DNA from: Carallia brachiata | Taxonomy: Eukaryota; Streptophyta; Magnoliopsida; Malpighiales; Rhizophoraceae | NCBI GenBank assembly: GCA_021464245.1 | Contig: JADCRB010000016.1 | Span: forward strand, 4,457,250 to 4,521,249 | Length of the DNA: 64,000 bases | Direction of reading: 5' to 3' | Shown: one piece after another, positions 10,985-23,126 of the stretch | How positions within the stretch are numbered: the first letter of the stretch is position 1 | Layout of the letters: the number at the start of each line of letters is the position of its first letter | Program-made: the position numbers and the translations under genes | Notes under the pieces: model-generated | Databases searched by the model: none | Told to the model about the DNA's origin: nothing | Seen by the model: the letters and a program-made list of their open reading frames with translations, nothing else

Positions 10985-11900
10985 TACTCATAATCTGTAG
11001 TTTTAAAAAAAATAGTCAGTCTAAATCTATTTGTTATCTCAATCTGTTTCTCAAAAATATATTCAATTTCAATCCTTTTTCTTAAGTCCTAATCAATTTT
11101 TCAATCTCAATTCAATTTCTCATATATTTAATCTCGATCCATTTTTTAAATCCTAGCCATTTTCAAAATAATTAATCTCAGTTCATTTTGCAAAAATCAA
11201 TCAATCTCAAACCGTTCTTCAATTTCAATCAATTTTTTTAGAAATAATGTTAAATAATCTATCGCAATCAATTTTTTGAATTAATCAATTTAAGTGCATT
11301 TTTGAAAAAAAAAATCAATTCCAATCAATTCTTTAAAATATTCAATCATAGCCAATTTTTCAGAAATAATCAATCTTAATCTAATGTTTTAAAAAATAAT
11401 CGATCTAAATCAATTTTTTTAAAAGCAATCAGTCCCAATTTTTTTTTTTTTTTTAAAAAGCAATCAATCTCGACTCATTTCCAATCCATTTTTCAGAGTC
11501 AATTAATCTCAATCCATTTTTAAGAATTAATCAATCCCAATTCCTTTTTAAAAAATGTTCAATGTCAATCTCAATCCATCTTTCAGAAACAATCAATTAA
11601 TAGTTTCTCTACAATCAATCAACTCCTATCTCTAATCAATCTCAAACCATATTTTATTTAAAAACAATCAATCAATCTCAATCTATGATCAGACTCAATT
11701 TCAAAAGTCATTTCAAATTTTCAAAATTTCTTCGATGCTAAGGGTCATTGTTAAAATCATCTGAATCAATTCAAAAATTTTAAAATATGTTCGACGCTAA
11801 GGATCGTCGTCAAAATCATTCGAGTCATTTCCGACGCAAAAGATCGTCGTAGAAACATCTAAATCATTTCAAATCGCACTTCTACAAATTCTTATTCTTT
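10985..11900. repeat. Degenerate tandem repeat, TCAATCTCAATCCATTTTT type
   Basis: About 700 bases consist of loosely periodic variants of TCAATCTCAATCCATTTTT plus short A/T linkers, with spacing drifting around 25-35 bases. From 11700 it grades into repeated GACGCTAAGGATCGTCGT and AAAATCATTCGAGTCATTT phrases. Arrays like this occur inside long LTRs of some plant gypsy elements, which would agree with the LTR-like end just downstream. Confidence 0.6.
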
Positions 11901-12229
11901 GATGTTGTTAGTCGTAGTAAAATCATCTCTATCCTAGTTTGTGTTTTCCTATAAACCCGTTATCAAAACTATGTAATCCATGTTTTATTTCTTATTGCAT
12001 GAGCTTTTGGTCCCTTGAAAATAAATAGAAAGTTTAAGCAATATAATAGATAATTCAAATCCCATTTTGACAAGAACACAAACAAACATTCATTGAAGAG
12101 TAGTAGTTTGTGCTTATAGTGATAACAAATATTTTTCCGCATATTGTATAAAGAAATAAAAGACAAATAAAACATTAAAGTAGGAAGAAGCCAAAAAACA
12201 GACAAGTGAACAGCGGTATCGTCGCCGAG

Positions 12230-12511
12230 TACAGCAGGCAACTGGGTTGGCCACAGCCTTTCAAGTAGTAGTTGTACTCCCAAACCCCTAGGGAATCCTG
12301 GTAATGAAGACCTAGAGTCCCATTAGTCCAGAAAATGGGTCGGTTTTCCTAAATAGTGGCTTACGGTGTTCTAATCACACCTAGAATAGATGGTGGCGAC
12401 TCCAAATCCAAATTCCAAATCTCTATCTCACATCATCCATTGAATCCAAATTCAATTTTCCTTCGCCATCCATGTCCGCCGCGTTTTTTTGCCCAGGAGT
12501 GGGTCGCGACA
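12230..12511 (+). mobile_element. LTR-like 3' remnant (gypsy Tat-like style)
   Basis: The block holds GACCTAGAGTCCCATTAG, GGCTTACGGTG, GATGGTGGCGACTCC and a terminal GTGGGTCGCGACA. This word order resembles the 3' portion of long LTRs in plant Tat-like gypsy elements as I remember them. It ends CA. No matching second LTR, primer site or coding part is in view, so it is a solo or truncated LTR. Its upstream boundary is unknown and may include the repeats from 10985. Confidence 0.4.
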
Positions 12512-14200
12512 ATCATTAAATCAATACAATCGATTTGAGACAAGATGTATTAATCAAATAATATCCATCAACAAATTCTTTTAATTTTTTGTCCAATTAA
12601 CTTTTTTTGGTCCATTTGAAGAGAGGAGATTCTACTAGCGATGTTAGAAGTAGAAGCGACAAGTAAGTGATAGTTAGAGCAATTACCTCTACTTGCCCCT
12701 CCAATCACATAATAATCATGTAAAATTAAAAAATTCATTCCAAAAAAATTATTTTTTCCCATTGTAAATTACTTCTTGTCACTTAAATTTTTGCATTATT
12801 AGATTTTATCACTTAAAAAAGTTCAATTAATATTAATTGTAAAGTTGTTATCGATTTCTTATAAATTGTTAAATGAATTAATTTATTATATCTACTATAT
12901 TTTAAATAACTATATATGAGTTTAGATAAATGGTTACAATTAACTCCAATTTTAATTATATAGAATATAGTTAAATTTATTCATATTTTAGTTTAAGATA
13001 AATGAACTTGTTGATATTAATTAGATTCAAAATTTTAATTATTATTTAAGTAATATTGACTGATAGAAAAAATTCTTTAAAATTTAATACTTTTAAAAGG
13101 CATGTAAATGTTGCTAGAAAAAAAAGCATGCAAATGAAGCATATAATTTTAGAAAATATGTAGATTTGTAGAGATATGTTTACCATAAACAATAAAAGTA
13201 TTTTTTTGTGATTAAAATGTTATGTAAGAAAAAAAATACAGATAATTATATGATAATTTATATAAATTATATATATATATCTTATATACTTGTGTCACGA
13301 AAAAAATTTGTGCAGAAAAATAATGTTGAAAATTTTTATGTGATTTTATTTTTAATATTATTCCATTAACTACTCATAATTTTGCTTCTATTAACCACTA
13401 TTTTTTAATATGTTTTGAATAAGGTCTGAAATTTAATTTAATGATGACTAAATTATATACTATAGTATACTTCTAACATTAATCTTTACCATAATTATTG
13501 TATTAACTATATAGGATTTTATCTTTTCTTTTCATCCTTTTACATTTGTACTATCATGGAAATCACGCCGCCCATTTTGCTCTGTTATGCCTTTTTTTCT
13601 AATTTGTTTTTGAAATTCCTATTTAACTCCCTTTTATCTATTTAAAAAGCGGTAGTCAATTTAATCACAATTTTATTTTTTTTCAATTAAATTATGTTGT
13701 TTATATATCAAAAGATATAAATTTTTTTTATCTTAATTAAATTGTAATGCTATTTGAAATAAATATTTGATGTTGTCCATCACATGTGTTTTTAAATTTT
13801 CACAAATCAAATTAAATTTTGTATACATTTATTGATTTTCCTTTCTTTAACTAAAAAGTTATATCAAAGCAACCATAAAAATTACCAAGATGAAACTATT
13901 CTTCCATGATCAAAATTTCTAATATTTTCATTTTACAAACTAATTGAGATTGTCATAAATTATAATTTTCCATTTAATTACATTTAATTTGAAAAAAGTA
14001 ACACAAAATGAATGCACAGGGTGAGTGACCTATTATATTATGGTAAACATTAAGTAGTAATATTTAAGTAATAAAAAAATAATATAAATAAAAATAAATA
14101 AATTATTATATATAATTAAAATTTAGGTAACTCTGTTTTTTTTATTAAAATTAAGTTATATAATTAAACTTTTGTATTATAATCCGTCTTTATATTCTTT
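12512..14200. other. AT-rich intergenic DNA
   Basis: Very AT-rich sequence with short A/T runs and a small TA stretch near 13270. No coding frame, RNA gene or clear element ends are visible. Its right end is the upstream region of the RING1-like gene. Confidence 0.6.
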
Positions 14201-14290
14201 TACAGTGGAGTAGTAGTGTATAATGTACTACTACTTCTCTTCACAAACTCTAATAAATAAGGGAAATATACGCCCAAAGCACAACACGGA

Positions 14291-14328
14291 CTCTCCTTCT
14301 CTCTCTCTCTCGCTCTCTCTCTCTCTCT
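14291..14328 (+). promoter_or_regulatory. CT-rich tract upstream of RING1-like gene
   Basis: A CTCTCT microsatellite lies about 220 bases before the first ATG. Pyrimidine-rich patches of this kind are common near plant transcription starts, so transcription probably begins nearby. A better TATA candidate was not found. Confidence 0.45.
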
Positions 14329-14548
14329 AAAAAACGCAGAATGGTCAAGCGGCACCCGACCACCTTCTAATACCTCTCTCGCTCTATTTCTGTATCTCTC
14401 TCTAGAACCATTGCCCTTCGGCACGAAGCTAATCAGGAGAAGAACCCACCACCTCCATTGCTTCCCCTCTTCTCCCTGTTTGTTTTCTTTTTGTTCTCTT
14501 TTTAGTTTTTCTGGGATACAGAGAAAGTTAAGTGACCAGAAAAAAAAA

Positions 14549-17500
14549 ATGCCAGCCCAGAAGCGTTCCCTGGAGACCCAACAAAAGGAAGACGATCCTC
14601 TGGAGCAAGACCCAGGAAACAACCATGAGGAGCGCCGCGAAGAAGAAGAGGAAGAAGAAAGAGAAGGAGAAGGAAGGAGAAGAAGAAGAGGAAGAACGGC
14701 AACAACCACAGCAGCTGCTGCAAGAAGAGTCGACTCTCGATCATGATGTTGCTGAGGGTACGTAATTTACGCGTAGAACAATTGCAAAGATTTTGTGTGT
14801 GATGGAACCCAAAGTAACGCCATTTTCGTTTCTGGGTAATTTTGTTTACTCCTTTTGCCTTCTAATGGTGTTCTTGTTCAGAATCCGATCGAAGTCCAGA
14901 GTCGAGCAATGAAGAGGAGAAGCAGGAGTACGGTTTCCCTTTCTTATGACCTTCTCTTTTATTTCTTTCTTGTTTCTGTTGATTTGCTTTCTTTTGGATC
15001 CTTGTTGTACATGGACCGTGTACTTTCTTCCTCGATGCGTGAATGTGGGAGGCTTTGATTAGGGATCCAAATGAGTTATGTTTCCAGGCAGCGTATTGGG
15101 AAGTTAGCCATGCAGGTTTATGGGGGGTTTTGGCTTTTCATGCTTTTCCTGGGTGTGAGGCCGGGGTGGAATTTGCATTTTCATTCAGTGTAATATTCAT
15201 ATCCAAGTTGTTTGTATGCTCGCTGCACTCTTTTAGCGATGATTGTTAGGGGTTTGGTTTTGGTAGCTGTTTTAAGGTCATGGTGATTTTTGCTCCAATT
15301 GGTATCATGTGCATGAAGGCCAGGCTTATTATTTTACTATCTTCTGGGGCCGGTTAATGGTCATACAGTTGCATTCTTTTACTGTGATCGATTCATTTGG
15401 CAGTGGTATCAATGGATTGATCAATTAGGTTACATTTTTGCATTTTTCTTTACAGTGTGATAGGATTTGCTCTGTTGTTACATACTTAGGGGGGGCTTCA
15501 AAACAAAAATTTGAATGACAAAGTTGGTTTAACTGTCAGCTTCATAACTGCAGATCAGCTGTCCAGTATCTTTACCAATTTAGGTGGTGCTGTTGCATTT
15601 AAACTGAGGAAGCTGTGAAAGTGTTCCAGCTGTGGCATGTTCATTATTCACTTTGTTGTTTAATTCAAGAGTCAAATAATTATTATTCCTTTTGATTTGT
15701 CTGCGGGCTTGACCCATTTCTTTTGACCTGCTTATGTGTCATTCATCAACTTAGCATTGAATTGATATTCTGCTTGCAGTTTCAATTTGTCTCAACTCTC
15801 AAGAGGCCCTTGTAGCATCATTGTTCTTTAATATAGATTGGCATTTTGTCCTTAAATATGAGTTTCAGAAATAAGTTCTTTAGAGATTTGCATCATGTTG
15901 GCCATGGTCACTACACTTACTTTGCATTTTGCAACTTGAGAAATCTGCTTTAATTACAATCCTCTTGTTTCAAAATTAGCATTATACAATGGTCTATTAA
16001 GTAAGATATGATGGTCTGAGGTTTAGCAGTTAAAAATTTTGTCAAACAATATATCCACTTTTTTTCGCAACATTTATCAAGAGTGCATGTTAAAACAGCA
16101 TGCGATGCTTTCTGTATTGTGGTTCATGTCATGGATCAAGGTATATATGCAAGAGCATGCGATTTCAATTTTTTGTACTTGTTCATAGTTACTTCATCCG
16201 TCACCTTATAGTGATCATAGGTTGTCTTCACTATTAAGATGCTTCTGCCAATCTGCGCAAATTGTGTTGTCTGGGTGTTGTAAATCATTTTCTGGACAGT
16301 GATTGCATGTATACGTGTTGAATTTTTCTGGAGAAAGAGTTTAGACTCTTGACAGGCATGCCATGTGGATCTTTTTGGCTTGTCGTTTTGCTTGTGTGAA
16401 AAATTGTTCTTCTTTTGGCCTTGTCATTTTCCAATTTCGTTGTGGGAATCATAATTTTATTGAAGTCTTATTGCTGTGGTTCAAATCTTGGGTTGTGCTC
16501 AACCTGTTTTTTTTTTTTTTTTGTTTCCTCCACATTTGTTCAAACAAATCTTCTTGTTATGATTTAAGGACAGTGATGAAGATTGTAAGTTATGTCACGC
16601 AATAGTGCCACTGAACAGCCAGTTGCACATGAAAATACTCGACTCTTAATCAAAGGCTTAAACGTGAGGAACTTTAGAATTCAAGCTTAATTACAAGGTT
16701 TATATATCCAAGCAAAACTGTCTCACTCCTGGTATAAAATGTGCTTTTATATTGAAGTTTCCAGTTGAGATTGGAAATGCTCTTCTGTCGTTTCAAGATT
16801 CTGGTTGCTCTGTTGCTGTAACTGCTTTAAGCGCTCAGACTGTAAAGAAACGAGCAATGAGCAGAAAATTTTGTTAACATTTTTATTTTCTCCGGAAGCA
16901 AACATTTGTTAAAATTCAATTATGCTATGAGTACACCAATGGGGTCAGCTCACATAGTCTTTTGGTTGTGCAGATACCATATTGCAGCAGTTTAGGCATT
17001 ACATATACAAGTGATGTAGAACTCGAAAATATTTGGTCTTTCATTTCAAGTTGGGAACTGCATGTTATGCACAACTAAGCTGCTTCTTTTCACATTTCTG
17101 CTCTTTTGTGGTTGAGGTCTCTGCAATTTCAAAATAAAGACCTTTTTCAAGAGAAAAGGAAAGGGAAAAGTTACAGAGTGAATGTTACTGCAGCAATTGG
17201 TTTTCAATGATTTTATGTGCAGCCAATTGACGTTTATTTCTTGTGCATGCCTGTCTGCAGATTTGTCATGGTACTCGATAATGAAGTGTGCCGCCAACTG
17301 ACATTTATTTCTTGTGCATACCTGTCTGCAGATTTGTCGTGGTAAAATTATCTGAAATACGCAGGGAAGTGCAATGCCCAATATGTCTTGGTATGGATCT
17401 AGGATCTCTCTATTTGCTTTTCAGCTACTTGAATCGATAGTTATTTCTTCTCTTCAAATATTCTGCAGCTGAATTTGATTTGTAGGGGACATACTTTATA

Positions 17501-20427
17501 TCAGGAAAGCAAGTCTTCTTTGTTGTTGTGCTGATTTCATTCTAGAATCTAATCGTGTAGCGTTTGTATTCCAAGGAAGGAAAACTAGAGAATCTCTGCG
17601 TGGACATACCTACCTTTTTCATTAATGTGTGTGTGTGTATATTAAGCGGAATTTGACCCTTCCTATGTACCAAATGAATTAGCTACCAGAAGTGAGACAA
17701 TTTTGCCTAAATATCGGCATACGTGAAAAGCAAAATAAAACTGTTGACTGAATAAGGAAACAATTTTATTCATCTATAGTTTTGTTTTGCTTTTCATCAT
17801 TTCATGTATGCTGATATTTAGCCAAGATTATCACACTTCTGGCTGCTAAGTCAGTATTATGCAGGAAGGCTTAATTTAGAGGGTTTTTACATTAGGTGTG
17901 TACTGGATTTGTGATTTACATTTCATTTCATATGAGAATTGATACGGGCTGCAGTTGAAAGTTATTTTATGCATATCATATCACTGTTTTATGCTGGTTT
18001 TACACAAAAAATCTCATTGAGAGAGAGAGAGAGAGAGATCACATGGACACTTATAATTTATTACAAATATCACATGCATAGAATTTTAGAGACAAGCAAA
18101 CATCTATTCATAACAATCTATTATCTTGCTCTTTATAAAGTTACAAGTTGAGGCTAAGAATGTTGTAATTTGTTTGTTGGCTTATGCAATCATATAGCCA
18201 ATTTCCTTTATTTAAATTCAGCTGCAATTATGGCTGTATTGGAAAAAATTATTGATATTCCATTTTGCTTGTCTAGGGATCATTCGGAAAACAAGGACAG
18301 TGATGGAATGCCTGCATCGCTTCTGCAGAGAATGCATTGATAAATCTATGCGTCTTGGGTAATTTCTTGCATTATCACTAGTCTCTTGATTGCTTACAGT
18401 TCCTTAAGAATAGTCCTGACATCTGGCTAGAACATTGACTGTGAGCTTACTAGTTTTTCTTATATACACTGAAACTTACAACAGGAATAATGAATGCCCT
18501 GCTTGCCGCACCCATTGTGCAAGCCGTCGATCTTTGCGAGATGACCCAAATTATGATGCACTAATTGCAGCTTTGTATCCGGATATTGACAAATATGAGG
18601 AAGAGGTATCATGTTGTAACTGTCCCATTATAACTAGTAGTCTGATTTGCTGTTCAAATTTTCAATTTGAAGGATTATTTCTTGAAAATTTTTCCCTAGG
18701 AATTGGCTTTTCATGAAGATGAGAAGGCTCGCAATAGGCAGGTGAGACATCATTTTTGGGGGTATTAGTCTTTTCTACAATAGATATTTGCATATTTATT
18801 TTATTTGAGATCATGGTGAATCTGGTTGCCACACAAAGAAAAACTGGAATCAGAAGACTTAAGTGTCTTCTATTTGGATCAATCCTATAGAAAATTGAGG
18901 CATCCACTAAGTGCAGAAATAGCAGAATCTTGAATTGCAATTATATTTCTTTATTAGTTTTTCATTGTGTTGGTTGTAAAGTAACTAATCTGGATTTTGA
19001 AAGAGATCTATGGTATCACTTGAACTCCAATTTCACCATTTGAATGTTTGGCCCTCCACAGTATGATTGTACAGCCGTGGTCCTTTGTTCTGAATTTTTT
19101 TAAAGGCTTTCATCTCTAAAAATATTTTGGGCAGATCCAAGATTCCATTGCCGGGATTTTCCGCCGACAAGCTGAAGCTCTGGGCAGAAAAAATAAGACA
19201 GCAAGAGCAACGGGAGCTGCATTTGCAAGAAGAGCACATGGTCGTTATCGAGATTCTCATTCAGGTGGGAGGAGAAGTTATCGGGCTACTGAACTTCAGG
19301 AGTCTGATGACAATGAAGATGCAAATGAAGATGGAGCCAAAGATTCATCATCTGCTGATGAGCACAGCACGGAAGTCAAACCAAAAAGAGATATAGGAGA
19401 TGGGCTGAAGGACGGTCGGCAGCTGCTAATGCAGATGGCGGTGAAGAAAATGATTCAGAAGTCAATAGGGATTCAATTGGGGTTTCTGCTTCACTTGTTG
19501 GCCCCTCAGAAAGGCTGGCATGGGGAAAAGGTGGTATTCGAAGTCACACACGATATGGCAGTGCAAATGCAGGTAATGGAAAAAATGCCCGGAACAATCG
19601 CCTCTCAAAATTGGCAGATTATCTCCGGAACTTGGAGGAAAATGATGACGAGGTAAAGTGGATCAATTTGTGTTGATTTTGTGGATGCCATAATAAGGAA
19701 GCTGCGTCCTTATTTATGGCTTTGCATCGTTTTAAGCTTTTGGCATATTGAATCCTGAAGCACAAAGTTTGTTCTTTCTTGGGCTGTTACTTCACTGGGC
19801 TAAAGTATTTGTTTGCTTTCTTTCATTTTCAGCTGGATATCCACCTCATGCTTCATTCTCTCGATGAACAAAGTATTCCCAGTTTGCGGCGGCCTTATCT
19901 CTGCTGCAAGCCAACTTTGTCAGTAAAGCAGCTGTGTCAGGTTATTCATTTTCGAGTTTGTACCCTGTTTTGTATTAATGATAACTCATCTTATACAAGC
20001 AACTTTTGTTAACTTAACTGAAATGGGCTGTCGATTCTCTTTCTAATCCAGTACGTTGCTCTCCAAACCGCTCTGCAACCCGATGAGGTTGAAATATACC
20101 TGGTGAAAGATTTGGACTCCAAATTCATCCCTTCAGCTTTCACATGTGGTCCAATTTTTATGCCTAGTGTGCTCGATGCATGCCGAGAGAAGCTGCAAGC
20201 CTTAGAAGATGATGAAACTTTGACAGGGCTTAGGACGTGCAATTTTATTCATGGATATCTGGTAAGCTCCTTTGTCCATGATAATATAAACTGCGTGCAC
20301 ATAAATGCAAATGAGGATATAATTATAATGCAACTCTGAGTAATATTGCTGTTGTTTCTTCTCCTTCTTTGGTGGTTTGTGCTACTTTCAGCTTCTGGCT
20401 TACCAAAAAAAGCCGATGAAATGTTGA
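14549..20427 (+). CDS. RING1: RING1-like Polycomb E3 ubiquitin ligase (10 exons, two frame breaks)
   Basis: Exons: 14549-14757, 14882-14927, 17332-17390, 18277-18358, 18485-18605, 18700-18741, 19135-19652, 19833-19940, 20052-20261, 20392-20427; all introns are GT-AG. The RING finger (FVVVKLSEIRREVQCPICLG ... MECLHRFCREC ... NNECPACRTHC) crosses exons 3-5 and has all C3HC4 ligands. Exons 8-10 encode the C-terminal RAWUL-type domain (LDIHLMLHSLDEQ ... YVALQTALQPDEVE). Plant RING1 proteins are nuclear PRC1 components that mono-ubiquitinate histone H2A. Two breaks are seen. Exon 1 has one base too many: the MPAQKRS start and the DHDVAEG end are in different frames, with the switch in the purine tract 14630-14700. 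Exon 7 has an extra GA near 19389. Repaired length would be about 475 residues. An ATG at 14625 is in frame with exon 2 and avoids the first break. Either the gene is a young pseudogene or the assembly has indels in simple sequence. Confidence 0.9.
17223..17344 (+). repeat. 71-bp tandem duplication creating a decoy exon-3 acceptor
   Basis: The last 40 bases of intron 2 and the first 13 of exon 3 are present twice at 71-bp spacing: CTGTCTGCAG|ATTTGTC occurs at 17251-17267 and 17322-17338. The true acceptor is the second. Using the first keeps the frame from exon 2 but meets TAA at the 3' end of the second copy, so it would truncate the protein before the RING finger. Confidence 0.85.
17681..17850. 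repeat. Long imperfect hairpin inside RING1 intron 3
   Basis: The left arm (17681-17743; AGAAGTGAGACAAT ... GCATACGTGAAAAGC) is the near inverted complement of the right arm (17778-17850; GCTTTTCATCATTTC ... CACTTCTGGC). The loop is about 35 bases. It could be a small MITE or a transcribed hairpin. Confidence 0.65.
18019..18038. repeat. (GA)10 microsatellite in RING1 intron 3
   Basis: A simple dinucleotide run with no interruption, intronic and probably polymorphic. Confidence 0.9.
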
Positions 20428-20782
20428 AGACTTTACCAATTTAACACCTTGCTGTTTGCTGAGGATTACATCTTGCTTTACGGGAGGAAAATGAGAATGC
20501 AAATTTATTCACAACAGGTAACTCAGATTTTTTTTTTTTCGTCCCTTTCCTTTTGTTTCTTTCTTACTCGTGTCCTACCATTGGTAGATATGTCTATTAG
20601 AGATGATAGTGAGTTTCTGTAAATTTTGAACATAGAAAGCAACCATTATATAAGCAGAGAAATTAAGTTGTCAATTTTCAAGTTTTAAGCAGCACAAATT
20701 CATTGGCTTGTCGTTCAGCAGTTTGTCATAATGATGCGGCAGTCGTTGATTGTAATTGTGTTCTCTAATGAATTCGAATTTC

Positions 20783-21065
20783 ACCATTACTTTTGTGGTT
20801 CAATTGGCTAAGAGACTCGATCTGTTCGAGCAATCATGGATTCAAATTCTACTAAGTTCAAGCAGTAAGGCAAAAAGTATGTGAGCCTTGCTGGGTTATT
20901 AGCGGTCCAGTGACACTTACTAGGCCTTGTGGTTTTCTCTATCATGGGTTTAGTATAAATAGTCCGGCCTACATAGCGACAGTGAATTTCTGCAATTCTT
21001 CCTGGCAGGTCTGTGAAGCGTCACCTTTACGTACTCATTTTCTTAACCAAAAAAAAAAAAAAAAA
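20783..21065 (+). mobile_element. tRNA-derived SINE with poly(A) tail
   Basis: The segment starts with a tRNA-like head containing GGTTCAATTGGCTAAGAG (A-box like) and GGATTCAAATTC (B-box like), the internal RNA polymerase III promoter layout of plant SINEs. It ends in 17 A residues (21049-21065). It is flanked by GAATTTC on both sides (20776-20782 and 21066-21072), a short target duplication. It lies about 350 bases past the RING1 stop codon, in or just beyond the 3' UTR. Confidence 0.7.
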
Positions 21066-21072
21066 GAATTTC

Positions 21073-22080
21073 CTAAAATGGAAAATAGGTGGTTTTCTCT
21101 ATTATTCTTATCGTGATGGAACAAAATCTTGTTCGAAAATTAAGGGCGGTTGCCGAGTATCAGATGGTTAATAGAAAGATGTATCAAGTCTTTCCGCTTT
21201 GTTTGTAGAGATTTAACAGGTAACGGTAGGGAAAGAGTGAATGGTGAAACATAATGTTGATTTTATGGTTCAACCACACTCCCTACTTTCTGGTTTTTTT
21301 TTTTTCTTTAGCTTTACAAAATTGTATGGACTTCTGTTGGCTGTCAATCCAATAGATTATAAAGACCAAGGGTACGACGCAAAACTGCTCATCTGTTAGC
21401 TGGTTATATTTTGTCTACTTTTAAGCATGAGCCCTGAAGATAAACACTTAATAGTTCGTCTGACAAAAAATTGTCCACTTGTCCAATCTGGATATCATTT
21501 CTCCTTTCAATTCATTTCCCATGGAGTTTGTTGTTTTGGTGCGACAAAATCTACAATCGAACATACTTTGGCGACATGTTTTTTTGAAATATAAAAGAAT
21601 TAGGTCCTACATTCAAATGGGTACTATAATAATCTACTTTGTTTTTATCCTAGAAAAAATAGGTAACTTACCGTTTTATTGAAATTTCATTGTCACGATC
21701 ATACCCCGCTCAACACATGCATGAGAGATAACTTCGAAGCTCCAATGTTCTTTTGTAATTGAATAAAAAAAAGTCAGAGGTTCAAGTATTAATTGATTCA
21801 ATTCGAAATTCAAGTGATATTTAATAACAAGCATATTTGTATTCATTACTAATTGAAAAAGAAATAGTAATTGTACAAAATATATTTTGATTAAAAAACT
21901 TTTTTTTATTTCCTCTCAAAAAATTTACAAAACTTTTGTACTATTATGTTTAAATGTTATCGACAAAAAAAAAACTTATAAGAGAAACTTGATTATGTAT
22001 TAAATTTTAATTTTAATAAATTAAATTACAATTTCAAATAAATTTTATTCATAAATTGCAAGTTTGAATAAAATTTACAA
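21073..22080. other. Downstream flank, AT-rich, nothing certain
   Basis: Contains T- and A-runs and scattered short frames. No coding signature, RNA gene or element termini were recognised. Confidence 0.45.
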
Positions 22081-22081
22081 T

Positions 22082-23110
22082 TTAATCACAAATTAAAGGA
22101 AAAATTTGGAGTCGAATTATAATTTTGATATTTTTAAACATTAGACCTCTAATTGGACCTCTAATTTTAATTTTGATATTTTTCCTAATACCATTCTCCC
22201 ATTTTCCGTGTTCAACAAAAGTTTGTCTTGTTTTTAAAGCATAGCTAAGACCATCCCATGCCAAGTCTTCTCTCCTATCCAAGATAAAGCCACCTTCACT
22301 AGTGCACGAGCTACACTATTGGTATCTCCGCTCAGATGATGAAGGCTGAAACTTGGACAAAAATTTAACATTCTCTACCAGCTGACCAAACATAGGGCAA
22401 GCCATTTGTTGAGAATGGATGGCGGAACTGCTACCAAACAATTTGACTCAACACATATATGAGTGAGAGACAATGTAGTTTGGTTTTTGCAATGCCCACT
22501 GGAATGGCTAAGAGCTCTAAAAAGTCTGGAGAAAATACCTCATGTAGCTTTTATGAGTACTTTGAGTAATGATGCTCCCTTACAATCTCAAATGATCCCA
22601 CCAATTTCTTCTCAATCTCTCTGATCGTTGTGTTAGTATTGAGCTTTACCATACCTTGGGCCGGCGCTTCCTAAATAGCTGGAGGACCAGAAGACCGAGC
22701 TGGACGATCTAGAGGCGCCATCTTTTGCTTAAAATCTTCGTGTAGCTTTAAGGGCCATCCCAGCCACTATATTCGGCTGAAGCTACGTTGCAGCCTTTCA
22801 TCATAAACAAGTTTTACCCCTTCCAGCATGCCCAATCGATCATTGCAACCTTTTCAATGGCACCATTATCAGAGGTCTGCCACAGGGACCTAAACCAATC
22901 ACTAAAAGAGACTTGCACATCATGCCTTACTCGCAATCCGAAGAGGCTAAGAAACCATACCCCTACTGCCCAGTCACAATGCATGTGAAGGTGTCTCTAC
23001 CTCTCTTCTACACTATAGGCACACACCATTAGCAATCACGCCCCGTTGTGTTCGGTTACCATAAGTTGGCAAGTGACCCTTGCATGCACGTCAGAGGGAG
23101 TGCTTCACCT
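22082..23110 (-). pseudogene. Degenerate LINE 3' part (zinc-binding and RNase H-like regions)
   Basis: Reading the minus strand from 23110 downwards, fragments in shifting frames give RGVIANGVC followed by ETPSHALW, which looks like the C..C...ET..H zinc-binding segment after a plant LINE reverse transcriptase. Then MVKLNTN and IVGIAKTKLHCLSLIYVLS-like text, and finally HLSGDTNSVARALVKVALS, match the RNase H-like (RVT_3) domain pattern. Many stops are present and no RT core is visible, so it is a 5'-truncated, decayed fragment. The tail region is AT-rich. Confidence 0.65.
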
Positions 23111-23126
23111 TTTTAGAGATATGTAA

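Noticed and set aside
10985..11720. CRISPR-like array
   Set aside because: The repeats are degenerate, unevenly spaced and lack unique spacers; the genome is eukaryotic.
11969..12283. A 104-codon minus-strand frame as a membrane protein gene
   Set aside because: It overlaps the LTR-like remnant, has no promoter or motif, and its hydrophobicity follows from T-rich sequence.
14200..14744. Minus-strand frames of 80-169 codons opposite RING1 exon 1
   Set aside because: They are reverse readings of CT- and GA-rich tracts (Ser and Leu runs) and do not resemble proteins.
19033..19656. Independent genes in other frames of RING1 exon 7
   Set aside because: One frame carries clear RING1 text with flanking splice sites; the others are shadows, and the downstream one arises from the GA shift.
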